46,321 nucleotides of DNA from Terriglobia bacterium (GTDB lineage: Bacteria > Acidobacteriota > Terriglobia > Bryobacterales > Bryobacteraceae), in assembly GCA_025350105.1 (NCBI GenBank), contig JANXYJ010000060.1:1-46321 (forward strand), read 5' to 3'. How positions within the stretch are numbered: the stretch's first letter is position 1; the number at the start of each line of letters is the position of its first letter. Made by a program: the position numbers and the translations under genes. A model generated the notes under the pieces. The model was not told the origin of the DNA and did no database searches. It saw nothing but the letters and a program-made list of their open reading frames with translations. Of the stretch, positions 16,498-24,983 are shown in pieces.

Positions 16498-16914
16498 ATG
16501 ACCGCGTGTCGCAGCATCCTGCTTCTGATGGTGGCGGGTTTCTTACTTTGTGCACAAGAAAAAGTCCGTTCGGTTTGGGATGGCATCTACAGCGAGGCGC
16601 AAGCGACGCAGGGCGAGACTACGTACCGCGAAGCCTGCGCCTCCTGCCACGGATCGAAACTGAACGGCAGTGGAAATATTCCGCCACTGGCGGGCCGCGA
16701 TTTCACCTCGAGTTGGAATGGCATGAGTGTGGGCGATTTGTTCGAGAAGATGCAATCGTCCATGCCGGCCGATAAGCCGGGGCAGTTGAGCAAAGAGCAA
16801 AATGCGGGAATTCTGGCTTATATTTTGCAGATGAACAAATTTCCAGCGGGCGGCGCGCCGATGCCCACCGATGTGGAGGCATTGAATGCCATTCGCATCA
16901 CCGCTGCAAAATAA
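16498..16914 (+). CDS. Exported mono-heme cytochrome c
   Basis: The 138-residue product has a signal peptide (RSILLLMVAGFLLCAQ) and one heme-binding motif CASCH (residues 47-51). The segment SMPADKPGQLSKEQNAGILAYILQMN contains the likely methionine axial ligand and the C-terminal helix of the class I cytochrome fold. It should carry electrons in the periplasm. The divergent PQQ-dependent dehydrogenase (stop at 15190, start at 16443) is the obvious donor. The ATG at 16498 was chosen because it begins the signal peptide; the frame also has a TTG at 16480 and an ATG at 16486. Confidence 0.9.
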   Translation: MTACRSILLLMVAGFLLCAQEKVRSVWDGIYSEAQATQGETTYREACASCHGSKLNGSGNIPPLAGRDFTSSWNGMSVGDLFEKMQSSMPADKPGQLSKEQNAGILAYILQMNKFPAGGAPMPTDVEALNAIRITAAK

Positions 16915-16941
16915 AAGGCCCCACGGTAGGAGAATGAAGAA

Positions 16942-17316
16942 ATGACCGCAGCCGATTTTCGCCGCATTGCGTTGAGTCTCGAAGGGGCCGAAGAGGGCTC
17001 GCACATGGGCGCGGCTGACTTTCGCGTGGGCGGCCGCATTTACGCGACGTTGGCATCGGAAAAATTGGGTTACGGAAATTTGATGCTGACGCCGGAACAG
17101 CAAGCCGGGTTTGTGGGCGAGTTGCCCGATGTTTTTTTGCCCGTAGCGGGCGGATGGGGACGGATGGGCGCAACGCACATCCGTCTGGCGGTGGCATCGG
17201 AAGACGTGATGGAAGGCGCTTTGCGAACGGCCTGGAAATCGCGGGTGGAAAAGAATGCGACAACGGGCAAAAAAAAGCTGGGTGCAGCCGTGCGACCGCG
17301 TAAGCAAGCGAAGTGA
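16942..17316 (+). CDS. MmcQ/YjbR family protein
   Basis: The 124-residue product shows the family pattern from the start: ADFRRIALSLEGAEEGSHMGAADFRVGGRIYATL, then NLMLTPEQQAGF and GGWGRMGATHIRLA, followed by a basic tail (KKKLGAAVRPRKQAK). MmcQ/YjbR proteins share a CyaY-like fold and are sometimes called DNA-binding; their role is not established. The gene lies 27 nt after the cytochrome c gene, on the same strand, so it may be co-transcribed, although no functional link is apparent. Confidence 0.88.
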   Translation: MTAADFRRIALSLEGAEEGSHMGAADFRVGGRIYATLASEKLGYGNLMLTPEQQAGFVGELPDVFLPVAGGWGRMGATHIRLAVASEDVMEGALRTAWKSRVEKNATTGKKKLGAAVRPRKQAK

Positions 17317-17350
17317 CGTTTCGTGCAACGCCGACAGGCGGTGCTAAAGC

Positions 17351-19186
17351 TTAGTCCAGCTCAAACGCACTGGTATAGTCCAGCTTGAGCGAGGGGTCCT
17401 GGTCTTCTTTGCGCAAGAAGCAATTTCCCACCGCAAGCGTTTCAATTCCCGTGCCCATGAAGCAGCGGAAGGCATCTTCGGGAGTTCCAACGATCGGCTC
17501 ACCGCGCACGTTGAAACTGGTATTCACGATCACCGGGCACCCGGTGAGGCGTTTGAATTCGGCAATCAGCGCATAATAGCGCGGGTTGGTTTCCTGGTGA
17601 ACGGTTTGGATGCGTGCGGAATAATCGACGTGAGTCACGGCCGGAATATCGGATCGCGGCACGTTCAATTTCTCGATACCGAATAATCGCTCCTCTTCCG
17701 CGGTCATCGTGCGGCGGCGTTTGGGAACGACGTCGGCCACCAGCAACATATAGGGGCTATCGCCGTCGAGTTCGAAATATTCGCCGACATCCTCGCGCAG
17801 CACCGAGGGCGCGAAGGGGCGGAAGGATTCACGAAATTTCACTTTCAGGTTCAACACGGATTGCATCTGGGGCGAACGGGCATCGCCCAGAATAGAGCGG
17901 CCGCCTAACGCGCGCGGGCCAAATTCCATGCGGCCCTGAAACCAGCCCAAGGCCTTTTGTTGCTGCAACGCCTCGGCGCACAAGCGCACCAGCGTCGCGT
18001 CATCAACGCTCTGGAACTTGGCGCCGGCGGCACGCAGTCTGGTTTCGATGTCTGATTGAGAAAACGAAGGCCCAAGGTAGGATCCCTGCATGCTGTCGCG
18101 GCCATTTTTGGCGATGGTTCGCGGCTGATGCTCAAAACCGTAATAGCCTTCGAGTGCCGCGCCCAACGCGCCGCCGGCATCGCCCGCCGCGGGCTGAATC
18201 CACAAACCGTCGCATACGCCGCTGCGCAATAGTTTGCCGTTGGCCACGCAGTTCAGCGCCACCCCCCCCGCCAAGCACAGATTGCGGATGCCGGTTTCTT
18301 TTACCAGTGCGCCGGCAAGCCGCAACACCACCTGATTCAACACCTCTTGTATCGAAGCGGCCAGGTCCATGTGCACCTGGGTCAACAGCTCGGATGGCTT
18401 GCGCGCGGGGGCGCCGAAAAGCTGATCGAACTTACGGTTCGTCATGGTCAGGCCGGTACAGTAGTCAAAGTATTCCTGATTCAGCCGAAAGGACCCGTCG
18501 GGCTTTAAATCCACCAAGGTATCCAGGATTTTCGTGACGTATTTAGGTTCCCCATAAGGCGCTAAACCCATCAGCTTATATTCGCCGGAATTTACGCGGA
18601 ACCCGGTGTAATAAGTAAATGCCGAATATAGCAAACCCAAGGAGTGCGGAAAGTGAATTTCCTTGACCATCTGCAAAGTGTTGCCGCGGCCAATTCCCAG
18701 ACTGGTGGTGGTCCACTCGCCCACGCCATCCATGGTCAGAACCAGTGCTTCTTCAAATGGCGAAGGATAAAAGGCGCTGGCCGCGTGGCTGACATGATGT
18801 TCAGTAAAGAGTAATTTGCGTTCATCGAAACTTGCGGAATACTTGCGCAATTCGTCGCGCAGTAAGTCTTTTTGAAACAGCTTTTCCCGCACCCACAAAG
18901 GCATGGCCATGCGGAAGGACGAAAATCCCTTGGGGGCCATGGACAAGTAGGTTTCCACCAGCCGTTCAAACTTCAAGAACGGTTTGTCGTAAAAAACCAC
19001 ATGGTCCACCTGCTCCATGGCGGAACCGGCCTGTCGCAGGCAATACTCGATGGCGTGATGAGGAAAGCGGGAATCATGTTTCTTGCGGCTGAAGCGCTCT
19101 TCCTGAGCCGCCGCAATAATTTCCCCGTCCCGCACCAGCGCCGCGGCGCTATCGTGGTAAAAAGCCGAAATCCCAAGGATCTGCAT
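17351..19186 (-). CDS. Carbamoyltransferase (NodU/CmcH/TobZ family)
   Basis: The 611-residue cytoplasmic enzyme transfers a carbamoyl group from carbamoyl phosphate via carbamoyl-adenylate to a hydroxyl of a sugar or natural product. The N-terminal Kae1-like domain opens with LGISAFYHDSAAALVRDG and AQEERFSRKKHD, and contains the HxxxH metal site in EHHVSHA (His130, His134) and TMDGVGEW. The C-terminal part has GPRALGGRSILGD and NTSFNVRGEPIV, typical of the carbamoyl-adenylate-forming region. All look intact. It is the last gene of an operon with an SGNH hydrolase, SxtJ and a DUF5989 mini-protein, an arrangement found widely in bacteria. The acceptor molecule is unknown. Confidence 0.95.
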   Translation of the reverse strand: MQILGISAFYHDSAAALVRDGEIIAAAQEERFSRKKHDSRFPHHAIEYCLRQAGSAMEQVDHVVFYDKPFLKFERLVETYLSMAPKGFSSFRMAMPLWVREKLFQKDLLRDELRKYSASFDERKLLFTEHHVSHAASAFYPSPFEEALVLTMDGVGEWTTTSLGIGRGNTLQMVKEIHFPHSLGLLYSAFTYYTGFRVNSGEYKLMGLAPYGEPKYVTKILDTLVDLKPDGSFRLNQEYFDYCTGLTMTNRKFDQLFGAPARKPSELLTQVHMDLAASIQEVLNQVVLRLAGALVKETGIRNLCLAGGVALNCVANGKLLRSGVCDGLWIQPAAGDAGGALGAALEGYYGFEHQPRTIAKNGRDSMQGSYLGPSFSQSDIETRLRAAGAKFQSVDDATLVRLCAEALQQQKALGWFQGRMEFGPRALGGRSILGDARSPQMQSVLNLKVKFRESFRPFAPSVLREDVGEYFELDGDSPYMLLVADVVPKRRRTMTAEEERLFGIEKLNVPRSDIPAVTHVDYSARIQTVHQETNPRYYALIAEFKRLTGCPVIVNTSFNVRGEPIVGTPEDAFRCFMGTGIETLAVGNCFLRKEDQDPSLKLDYTSAFELD

Positions 19187-19193
19187 TGGGTGG

Positions 19194-19343
19194 CTAAAAC
19201 AACGTATAAATAAAGGGTGCGATGGCGGATCCCTGGGCCAATACCAACAAAGTTCCTACCAAAAAGGAAACCACGATCAAGGGGAATAGCCAGTACTTCT
19301 TGCGTTGGCCTAAGAAGCCAACAAACTCCTTCAAAAAAGACAT
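19194..19343 (-). CDS. DUF5989/SxtK-like 49-residue membrane protein
   Basis: A short frame of 49 codons with AGGAG about 7 nt before the ATG encodes a protein with an N-terminal FLKEFVGFLGQRKKYWLFP, one transmembrane helix (LIVVSFLVGTLLVLAQG) and the C-terminal SAIAPFIYTLF. These are the signatures of DUF5989, also annotated SxtK, that accompanies SxtJ and carbamoyltransferases. It lies 24 nt after the SxtJ stop codon and 7 nt before the carbamoyltransferase start. Function is unknown; a membrane anchor or partner for the carbamoyltransferase is a reasonable guess. Confidence 0.92.
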   Translation of the reverse strand: MSFLKEFVGFLGQRKKYWLFPLIVVSFLVGTLLVLAQGSAIAPFIYTLF

Positions 19344-19367
19344 TCCGCGCTCCTAAAATGATTCTGT

Positions 19368-19796
19368 CTAAAACTGATTCCGCATGGCAGCGGGATCGGG
19401 GCCCGGCGGTATCCGGGTAACCCAGTAACTTTGTGCCGAAGCGTCAAAGCGTAACTTCAAGGGATCCTGACCGAAAAGCCGCATCAGTGCACCCAGCGGT
19501 GTAGCGACCAGGAAAAAGATCACTCCCATCGCAACCGGGCTGACCACCCGATTCATCAGCAAAGCCAGTTGGGTCCAAACGCGGTTGGCCGGATGGAGAA
19601 TTTTGGGAGCCAGCAGCGCGATCAACAACAGCAGAGCTGCCATTACCAAGGCCCACGGCCGGACCGGCAAATGCCGCCGCAATGGCGTCAGACCGATCAC
19701 TAGAAACACCGCCACAAACACCAGTCCAAACGACCGGTCCGAGGAACCTTTCACTGGTTCATTGTGGCCAAAATCTTCGTGCGTGGATCCACTCAT
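19368..19796 (-). CDS. SxtJ-family membrane protein
   Basis: The 142-residue product matches the SxtJ family by eye: a polar N-terminus, helices FGLVFVAVFLVIGL and WALVMAALLLLIALLAP, the stretch NRVWTQLALLMNRVVSPVAMGVIFFLVATPLGALMRLFGQDPL, and the C-terminal SYWVTRIPPGPDPAAMRNQF motif. It has three to four membrane helices. The name comes from the saxitoxin cluster of cyanobacteria but the family is common far outside it and its function is not known. It follows the SGNH hydrolase by 25 nt and precedes the DUF5989 gene by 24 nt. Confidence 0.92.
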   Translation of the reverse strand: MSGSTHEDFGHNEPVKGSSDRSFGLVFVAVFLVIGLTPLRRHLPVRPWALVMAALLLLIALLAPKILHPANRVWTQLALLMNRVVSPVAMGVIFFLVATPLGALMRLFGQDPLKLRFDASAQSYWVTRIPPGPDPAAMRNQF

Positions 19797-19821
19797 AATC
19801 GTTTGCTCAGTGATTGGGCGG

Positions 19822-21072
19822 TTAGTTTGCCCGGGCTATCAATTCCGCAATGATGCGTGGTTCCATGGTAGCGTACAGCCGCTGCGCCACTAACTGATTG
19901 CCTTTCGGTGTCAAGTGGCAATAGTCGGTGAACGTCTTCTCGCTGGTGTCATCATACGCGTTTTGCAAATCGACAAAAACAAAGCCCTGTTCCTGCGCGG
20001 TTTGCGCCATCAAGCGAGAGATTTCCGGGCGCAGGTTCTCATATAAGTAAACGTTACGACGTCCGGAAATCTTACGCATATAATCGGCGAATTTCTTTTC
20101 GGCGGCGCTGAATGGTTTCACGCTTAGAATCAATTCCGGCTGCATGGAAAAGAGCGCGGGAATCCCCTCAAACCGCAATTCGTTTTGCAGCCGCTTGGCC
20201 ATGGTTGGGTAATACACGGCACGCTGCATGCGGTCTCGCGCTTGCTGTTGTTGGGCCGGATCAAGATCCGTGAGTTTTACGGGCACCGGGATTGCCTCTG
20301 TGCCGTGGGTATCGCTGGCAACTTTAAATCCGGACGGCGTGAATCGGTCTTGCAGGAAGGTCCAGGCCACGCTGTTATTGCGCAGCCAAGTGGAGTTTAC
20401 AACCAACCAGGATGCGAAAGTCTTGGGGTAGACCATGGCCCGGAACAAATCTTCGTGCGGAGTTTGGTCATAGGGATTGTAATCCCCCGCAGGGGCATCC
20501 ATCAACCCGCTGAGATCATTGTGGCCGTCCAGAAAAATCATGAAATCGGGTTTGTAGGCCAATAGTTTCGCGGGTATGAGCGAAAAATGCTGGTGCATGC
20601 GGAATTCGTTGGTCGCGGCGTTAATCACTTCCCAATGCCGCTCCGGATGGTTCTTGCGCAGAAGGCGCTCCAGATTGGCATCCACCAGATCCCGATTATC
20701 CAAACGCTGCCAGTCCGGATCCAGGTCGCGGAACAAGCCCTCCGATCCATAAGCCGTGGAGCCGCCCAAAAGAAAAATGCGCACGGTTCCGGAAGGTTTG
20801 TCCATCGCCGTTTCCTCATCGCGGCGAAAACCCGCGGCGTTATGGCGAATATCAACCCGCTTATAACCCGGTGTATTGCGCCAGCCGGTCCAACGATCCA
20901 TCATCGTGTTGGGGAAGCGCATGGCCTCTGGCCCCAGACGCCGCGCCTGAATCGCGCGGAGTGCGAATTCAGCGCCTCCCAACAGGACCACCAAGATCGC
21001 GAGGTTGACGGCAATGATGTAAACGGTACTGCCGCCCGCCGTCCTGGCTTGGGGCCTCCGCGAATAGCGCAT
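19822..21072 (-). CDS. Membrane-anchored SGNH/GDSL hydrolase
   Basis: The 416-residue product has one N-terminal transmembrane anchor (about 17-36) and a periplasmic SGNH domain. Block I is LLGGSTAYG with nucleophile Ser105; block III is DGHNDLSG (Asn185); block V is DYCHLTPKGN with Asp383 and His386. The catalytic set is complete, so esterase or acyltransferase activity is likely. It opens the carbamoyltransferase operon, so it may add or remove acyl groups on the same glycan or product that is carbamoylated. It is transcribed divergently from the GMC oxidoreductase; the 111-nt gap between holds both promoters. Confidence 0.9.
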   Translation of the reverse strand: MRYSRRPQARTAGGSTVYIIAVNLAILVVLLGGAEFALRAIQARRLGPEAMRFPNTMMDRWTGWRNTPGYKRVDIRHNAAGFRRDEETAMDKPSGTVRIFLLGGSTAYGSEGLFRDLDPDWQRLDNRDLVDANLERLLRKNHPERHWEVINAATNEFRMHQHFSLIPAKLLAYKPDFMIFLDGHNDLSGLMDAPAGDYNPYDQTPHEDLFRAMVYPKTFASWLVVNSTWLRNNSVAWTFLQDRFTPSGFKVASDTHGTEAIPVPVKLTDLDPAQQQQARDRMQRAVYYPTMAKRLQNELRFEGIPALFSMQPELILSVKPFSAAEKKFADYMRKISGRRNVYLYENLRPEISRLMAQTAQEQGFVFVDLQNAYDDTSEKTFTDYCHLTPKGNQLVAQRLYATMEPRIIAELIARAN

Positions 21073-21183
21073 TCCATCACCGTACCATTTTCCTTGGGGT
21101 TTTTCAGGCTTTTCGTATGTAAGACGAATGACTACACAGCCGCGTTCATCACGCTGCTCGTAAATACGCTATAACTAAAACCT

Positions 21184-22887
21184 GTGGCGATTGAGCTAAA
21201 ACCCGCGGATGTCGCCGTGATTGGATTGGGCGCGGCTGGCGGTGTGGCCGTCCTACCGCTGGCCCGCGCGGGATTGACGGTGGCGGGAATGGAAGCAGGC
21301 ACATGGATGGACCCGCATGCCTACCGTGCCGATGAAATTCACAATAATGTGCGCGCGCTGGTCACTTCGGTCCCCAAGGCTCAGCGGGAGATTCCGACGT
21401 TTCGTACCAGCGAAACGGAAAAGGCCCAGCAAGCGGCGTTGCATCCGATGATGAACGCGATCGGCGGAACCTCGATTCACTACTGGGCGCAGAGCTGGCG
21501 TTTTCATCCGTGGGATTTTCGCGTGCGCTCGGAAGCCATTAAGCGCTATGGCGCCAGCGCCATTCCTAACGGCAGCACCCTGCAAGATTGGCCGCTGACC
21601 TACGACGAGCTTGAGCCGTTCTACGACCGCATCGAATATGAGGTTGGCGTTTCCGGGCAAGCGGGCAATATTCAAGGAACGTTGGACCCGCGCGGAAATG
21701 TGCTTGAAGGCCCGCGCCAGCGCGGGTATCCGATGCCTCCGCTGCGTGACACCGAGTACACGGACATGATGATGGCCGCCGCGAAGAAGCTGGGGTGGCG
21801 GCCGTTTCGCGGACCGGCGGCGATTAATTCGCAAAATTACCGGGGCCGGCCTGGCTGCGTGCTGCACGGCTATTGCGACCGCGGCGGATGCCACATTAAC
21901 GCCAAAAATTCCACGGCCGTGACGACGATTCCAGAGGCGCTGAAGACTAAAAACCTGACCATTTTTGACCGCGCGCACGTGACCCGAATCGTCACGGGCA
22001 AAGATGGCAGAGTCGGCGGCGTGCAATATCTGAAAGATGGCAAAGAATATTTTCAACCAGCGAAAGTGGTGCTGCTGGCGTCCTATACCTACGAGAATTC
22101 GCGCTTGCTGCTGCTTTCAAAGTCGCCAGCGTTTCCTTGCGGGCTTTCCAACAATCAGGGGCAGGTGGGCCGGCACTATTTCGGGCATTGGGCGGCTGTA
22201 AACGTGAATGCGCTATTTCCCTTCGACCTGAACATCTGGTACGGAGCCATGGCGCAAAGCGTGGAAGTGGACGATTGGGCCGACGATCATTTCGATCACA
22301 CCGGATTGGGTTTCATCGGCGGCACCGGGTTGCATGTCAGCACCGAAAAACATCCCATCGCGGCCGCTGCGATGAACACATACGGGCGCGCCCCGGCGTG
22401 GGGCGCGAAGTGGAAGGCGTTTGTTCGTGAAAATCCGGGCCGTTGGACTGCCGCGTATTTGCAGACCACTTCGTTCCCCTACGAAAACACATATCTGGAT
22501 CTGGACCCGGAAGTGAAAGACCCGCTGGGCGACCCGGTGTGCCGCGTGACAAGTGGCCCAAAAGAAAACGAAGCGCGTGCGGCGGCGTTTGGCCAGGAGA
22601 AGATGGAGCAATGGTTCCGCGCGGCCGGCGCCAGCGAAGTGATCAAGGTTCCAGGCAACGGTCCAGCACTCAGCACGCATGCTTTCGGCGGCACGCGCAT
22701 GGGCGATAATGCAGCGACCAACGTCGTCGACCGTTGGGGCTTTTCGCACGAGGCGCCGAACCTGGGAATCCTGGGCGCATCCATCATCAACACCAGCGGG
22801 GCCCGCAATCCTACGCTGACCGTGCAAGCCCTGGCCTGGCGTACGGCGGAGCATCTGATTCAAAATTGGAAAAAGATTGCCCAGTAA
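21184..22887 (+). CDS. GMC-family FAD-dependent oxidoreductase
   Basis: The 567-residue flavoprotein begins with a Rossmann FAD motif (VIGLGAAGGVAVLPLARAG, about residues 11-29) and has the GMC C-terminal domain with STHAFGGTRMG and NTSGARNPTLTVQALAWRTAEHL. It resembles the large subunit of gluconate 2-dehydrogenase and related sugar oxidoreductases. There is no signal peptide and no small subunit or cytochrome beside it, so the acceptor and the substrate are open. A GTG at 21184 is used as start; TATAAC at 21170-21175 is a possible minus-10 element. The DinB gene follows 20 nt later on the same strand. Confidence 0.88.
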   Translation: MAIELKPADVAVIGLGAAGGVAVLPLARAGLTVAGMEAGTWMDPHAYRADEIHNNVRALVTSVPKAQREIPTFRTSETEKAQQAALHPMMNAIGGTSIHYWAQSWRFHPWDFRVRSEAIKRYGASAIPNGSTLQDWPLTYDELEPFYDRIEYEVGVSGQAGNIQGTLDPRGNVLEGPRQRGYPMPPLRDTEYTDMMMAAAKKLGWRPFRGPAAINSQNYRGRPGCVLHGYCDRGGCHINAKNSTAVTTIPEALKTKNLTIFDRAHVTRIVTGKDGRVGGVQYLKDGKEYFQPAKVVLLASYTYENSRLLLLSKSPAFPCGLSNNQGQVGRHYFGHWAAVNVNALFPFDLNIWYGAMAQSVEVDDWADDHFDHTGLGFIGGTGLHVSTEKHPIAAAAMNTYGRAPAWGAKWKAFVRENPGRWTAAYLQTTSFPYENTYLDLDPEVKDPLGDPVCRVTSGPKENEARAAAFGQEKMEQWFRAAGASEVIKVPGNGPALSTHAFGGTRMGDNAATNVVDRWGFSHEAPNLGILGASIINTSGARNPTLTVQALAWRTAEHLIQNWKKIAQ

Positions 22888-22907
22888 GCTTTTTTTTAGA
22901 AAGACAC

Positions 22908-23384
22908 ATGCCCAAACAAGAAACCGTATCGTTACGCAAGACCTTGGCCGACCTGTTGCGCATGAAAGGCGCGCACCTGGATTTCGAAACCGCGTTGAAA
23001 GATTTCCCCGTGGAATTGCGCGGAGCAAAACCGCCGGGCGCGCCCTACTCCGCCTGGCAATTGCTGGAACACATGCGCATGGCCCAGGAAGATATTTTGG
23101 ACTTCAGCCGCAATCCAAATTACAAAGACAAAGAGTGGCCCGGCGACTATTGGCCCACCAATGAAGCGCCCCCTAACGAACAGGCGTGGGCCAAAAGCAT
23201 CCAGCAATTTCAGGCGGACTTGCACCAACTGCAGGAGCTGATGGCCGACACCAAGAATGACCTGTTGCTGAAATTGCCACACGGCACCGGGCAAACGCTC
23301 CTGCGCGAAGCTTTGCTGGTGGCCGATCATAACTCGTATCATTTGGGGCAGTTGGTGTTGTTGCGAAAAATGCTGCAGGCGTAG
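22908..23384 (+). CDS. DinB/YfiT-type metal-dependent protein
   Basis: The 158-residue product has the four-helix DinB fold and its three metal-binding histidines: His55 in LLEHMRMAQ, and His141 and His145 in ADHNSYHLGQLV. DinB-like proteins are metal-dependent, often thiol- or glutathione-type transferases, but most have no assigned role. The ATG at 22908 was chosen because the family N-terminus starts there. It follows the GMC oxidoreductase closely and converges on the MATE gene with 5 nt between stop codons. Confidence 0.9.
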   Translation: MPKQETVSLRKTLADLLRMKGAHLDFETALKDFPVELRGAKPPGAPYSAWQLLEHMRMAQEDILDFSRNPNYKDKEWPGDYWPTNEAPPNEQAWAKSIQQFQADLHQLQELMADTKNDLLLKLPHGTGQTLLREALLVADHNSYHLGQLVLLRKMLQA

Positions 23385-23389
23385 GCCGC

Positions 23390-24829
23390 TTACACTTTCT
23401 GCGTCTTCCACTTTCCTCTGCGGAACATGAAAAACGCGGCCGTGGCGAAGGTGGAATAAGCCACCGCGATGGCCATGAAGATCCCGCGGGTCTTAAAGCC
23501 CAATGGAAAAGCGAAAAACCAGGCTAGCGGCAACTGCCAGGCCCAAAAACAAATCAGGTTCAGAATGGTTGGAGTGATGGTATCCCCCGCGCCGTTAAAC
23601 GCCTGCACCAGCACCATGCCCCAGCCGTAAAAAAGATAGCCGTAAGATACCGTGCGCAACGCGCCGGCGGCGATGGGCACAACTTCTGTATCGTGTGTGA
23701 ACCAGCCCACCAGGCCTTCCGCAAAGGCGACGAACACGAGCGCGACCAAGCCCAGGAAGATCATATTATAGATGCCCGCCCGCCAAACGGCTTGTTCGGC
23801 CCTCTGCGGCTTTTTCGCACCCAGGTTCTGGCCCACCATCGTCGCCGCCGCGTTGGCCATGCCCCAACTGGGCAGGAGCGAAAAAATCATGATGCGCACG
23901 GCCAGCGTGTAACCGGCCACTGCCGCGCTGCCGAAACCGGCGATGATGCGCACCAGCAAAATCCAACTGGCCATGCCGATCAGGTTTTGCAACATGCCGC
24001 CCAGCGACAAACGAATCAACCGCAGCATCAAGTCAGGCATGATGCGAAACTCTTTCCACTGCACCTTAACCCTGCTTCGGCCGCTGAAGAGAAACCACAT
24101 CTGCAGTAGTACACCCACACCGCGGCCAATGGTGGTGCCGACGCCGGAACCGGTCACGCCCAAGCGGGGAAAGGGCCCCCAGCCGAAAATCAGACACGGG
24201 TTTAGAAGCATGTTGATGATGTTGGCGGTCCACAACACGCGCATGGACAGTGCCGCATCACCAGCGCCGCGAAACACGGCGTTGATTAAGAACAAAAGCA
24301 GCACCGTGCCGCTGCCGCCGTAAATCGCGCGCGCATAATTTCCGCCGGTGGCGATAACTTCAGGAGACGCGCCCATCAAACGCAGCAGTTGCGGAGCAAG
24401 GAGACCACCGGCCAACCCCAACACCACCGCGGCAATTACGCCCAGCAAAATGGATTGAATCGCTACGTCCGCCGCCGCGCTGGGATTCTTCTCGCCAACC
24501 CGCCGCGCCACGGTTGCCGCCGCGGAAATGCTCAACCCCATCGCTACGGCATAGAGCAATGTCAGCAGCGATTCGGTGAAGCCTACCGTTGCCACCGCGT
24601 TCGAACCCAACCGCGCCACCCAGAAAACGTCCACCACCGCGAACAGCGATTCCATCAGCATTTCCAGCACCATGGGAATCGCCAACAGCGTTATGGCGCG
24701 GGCGATGGAGCCTTCGGTGAAGTCGCGATGCGGATCGCCTAAAACTGAATCCTTGATGGCGCGCCACAGGCTCGGGTGCGCATGCGGCGCGTGATGATGA
24801 TGGGCCGGCGTGGCTTGGTCTTCTGTCAT
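23390..24829 (-). CDS. MATE-family multidrug efflux transporter
   Basis: The 479-residue product has about 12 membrane helices in two MATE halves, including a first half starting GSIARAITLLAIPMVLEMLMESLF and the second with MIRLIRLSLGGMLQNLIG-like helices. MATE pumps export cationic drugs or metabolites in exchange for sodium or protons. The N-terminal 20 residues before the first helix contain a histidine cluster (PAHHHHAPHAHP), unusual for the family and possibly metal-binding or just a low-complexity tail. No regulator is adjacent. Confidence 0.92.
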   Translation of the reverse strand: MTEDQATPAHHHHAPHAHPSLWRAIKDSVLGDPHRDFTEGSIARAITLLAIPMVLEMLMESLFAVVDVFWVARLGSNAVATVGFTESLLTLLYAVAMGLSISAAATVARRVGEKNPSAAADVAIQSILLGVIAAVVLGLAGGLLAPQLLRLMGASPEVIATGGNYARAIYGGSGTVLLLFLINAVFRGAGDAALSMRVLWTANIINMLLNPCLIFGWGPFPRLGVTGSGVGTTIGRGVGVLLQMWFLFSGRSRVKVQWKEFRIMPDLMLRLIRLSLGGMLQNLIGMASWILLVRIIAGFGSAAVAGYTLAVRIMIFSLLPSWGMANAAATMVGQNLGAKKPQRAEQAVWRAGIYNMIFLGLVALVFVAFAEGLVGWFTHDTEVVPIAAGALRTVSYGYLFYGWGMVLVQAFNGAGDTITPTILNLICFWAWQLPLAWFFAFPLGFKTRGIFMAIAVAYSTFATAAFFMFRRGKWKTQKV

Positions 24830-24891
24830 TTTGTCAGGCGATATCGAGCGTTTCTCCGGTCTGGCGACCGGAGCTACCAGGCTTCTTCCGC

Positions 24892-24983
24892 CATCTCTGT
24901 AGCGGATCTCCCGTAATCTTTTTAACGGACCTTCGGTTATCTTTTTAATGGACCTTCGATTATCGTTTTAGCGGATCTTCGAT
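24892..24983. repeat. Four tandem 23-nt units across the thyX stop codon
   Basis: Four imperfect 23-nt units run head to tail on the minus strand: 24983-24961, 24960-24938, 24937-24915 and 24914-24892. The first covers the last codons of the thymidylate-synthase-like gene, whose stop codon TAA (24960-24962) straddles the first boundary. Units 2 and 3 still read EGPLKR in one frame, echoing the real C-terminus EDPLKR; unit 4 is more diverged. Confidence 0.88.
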
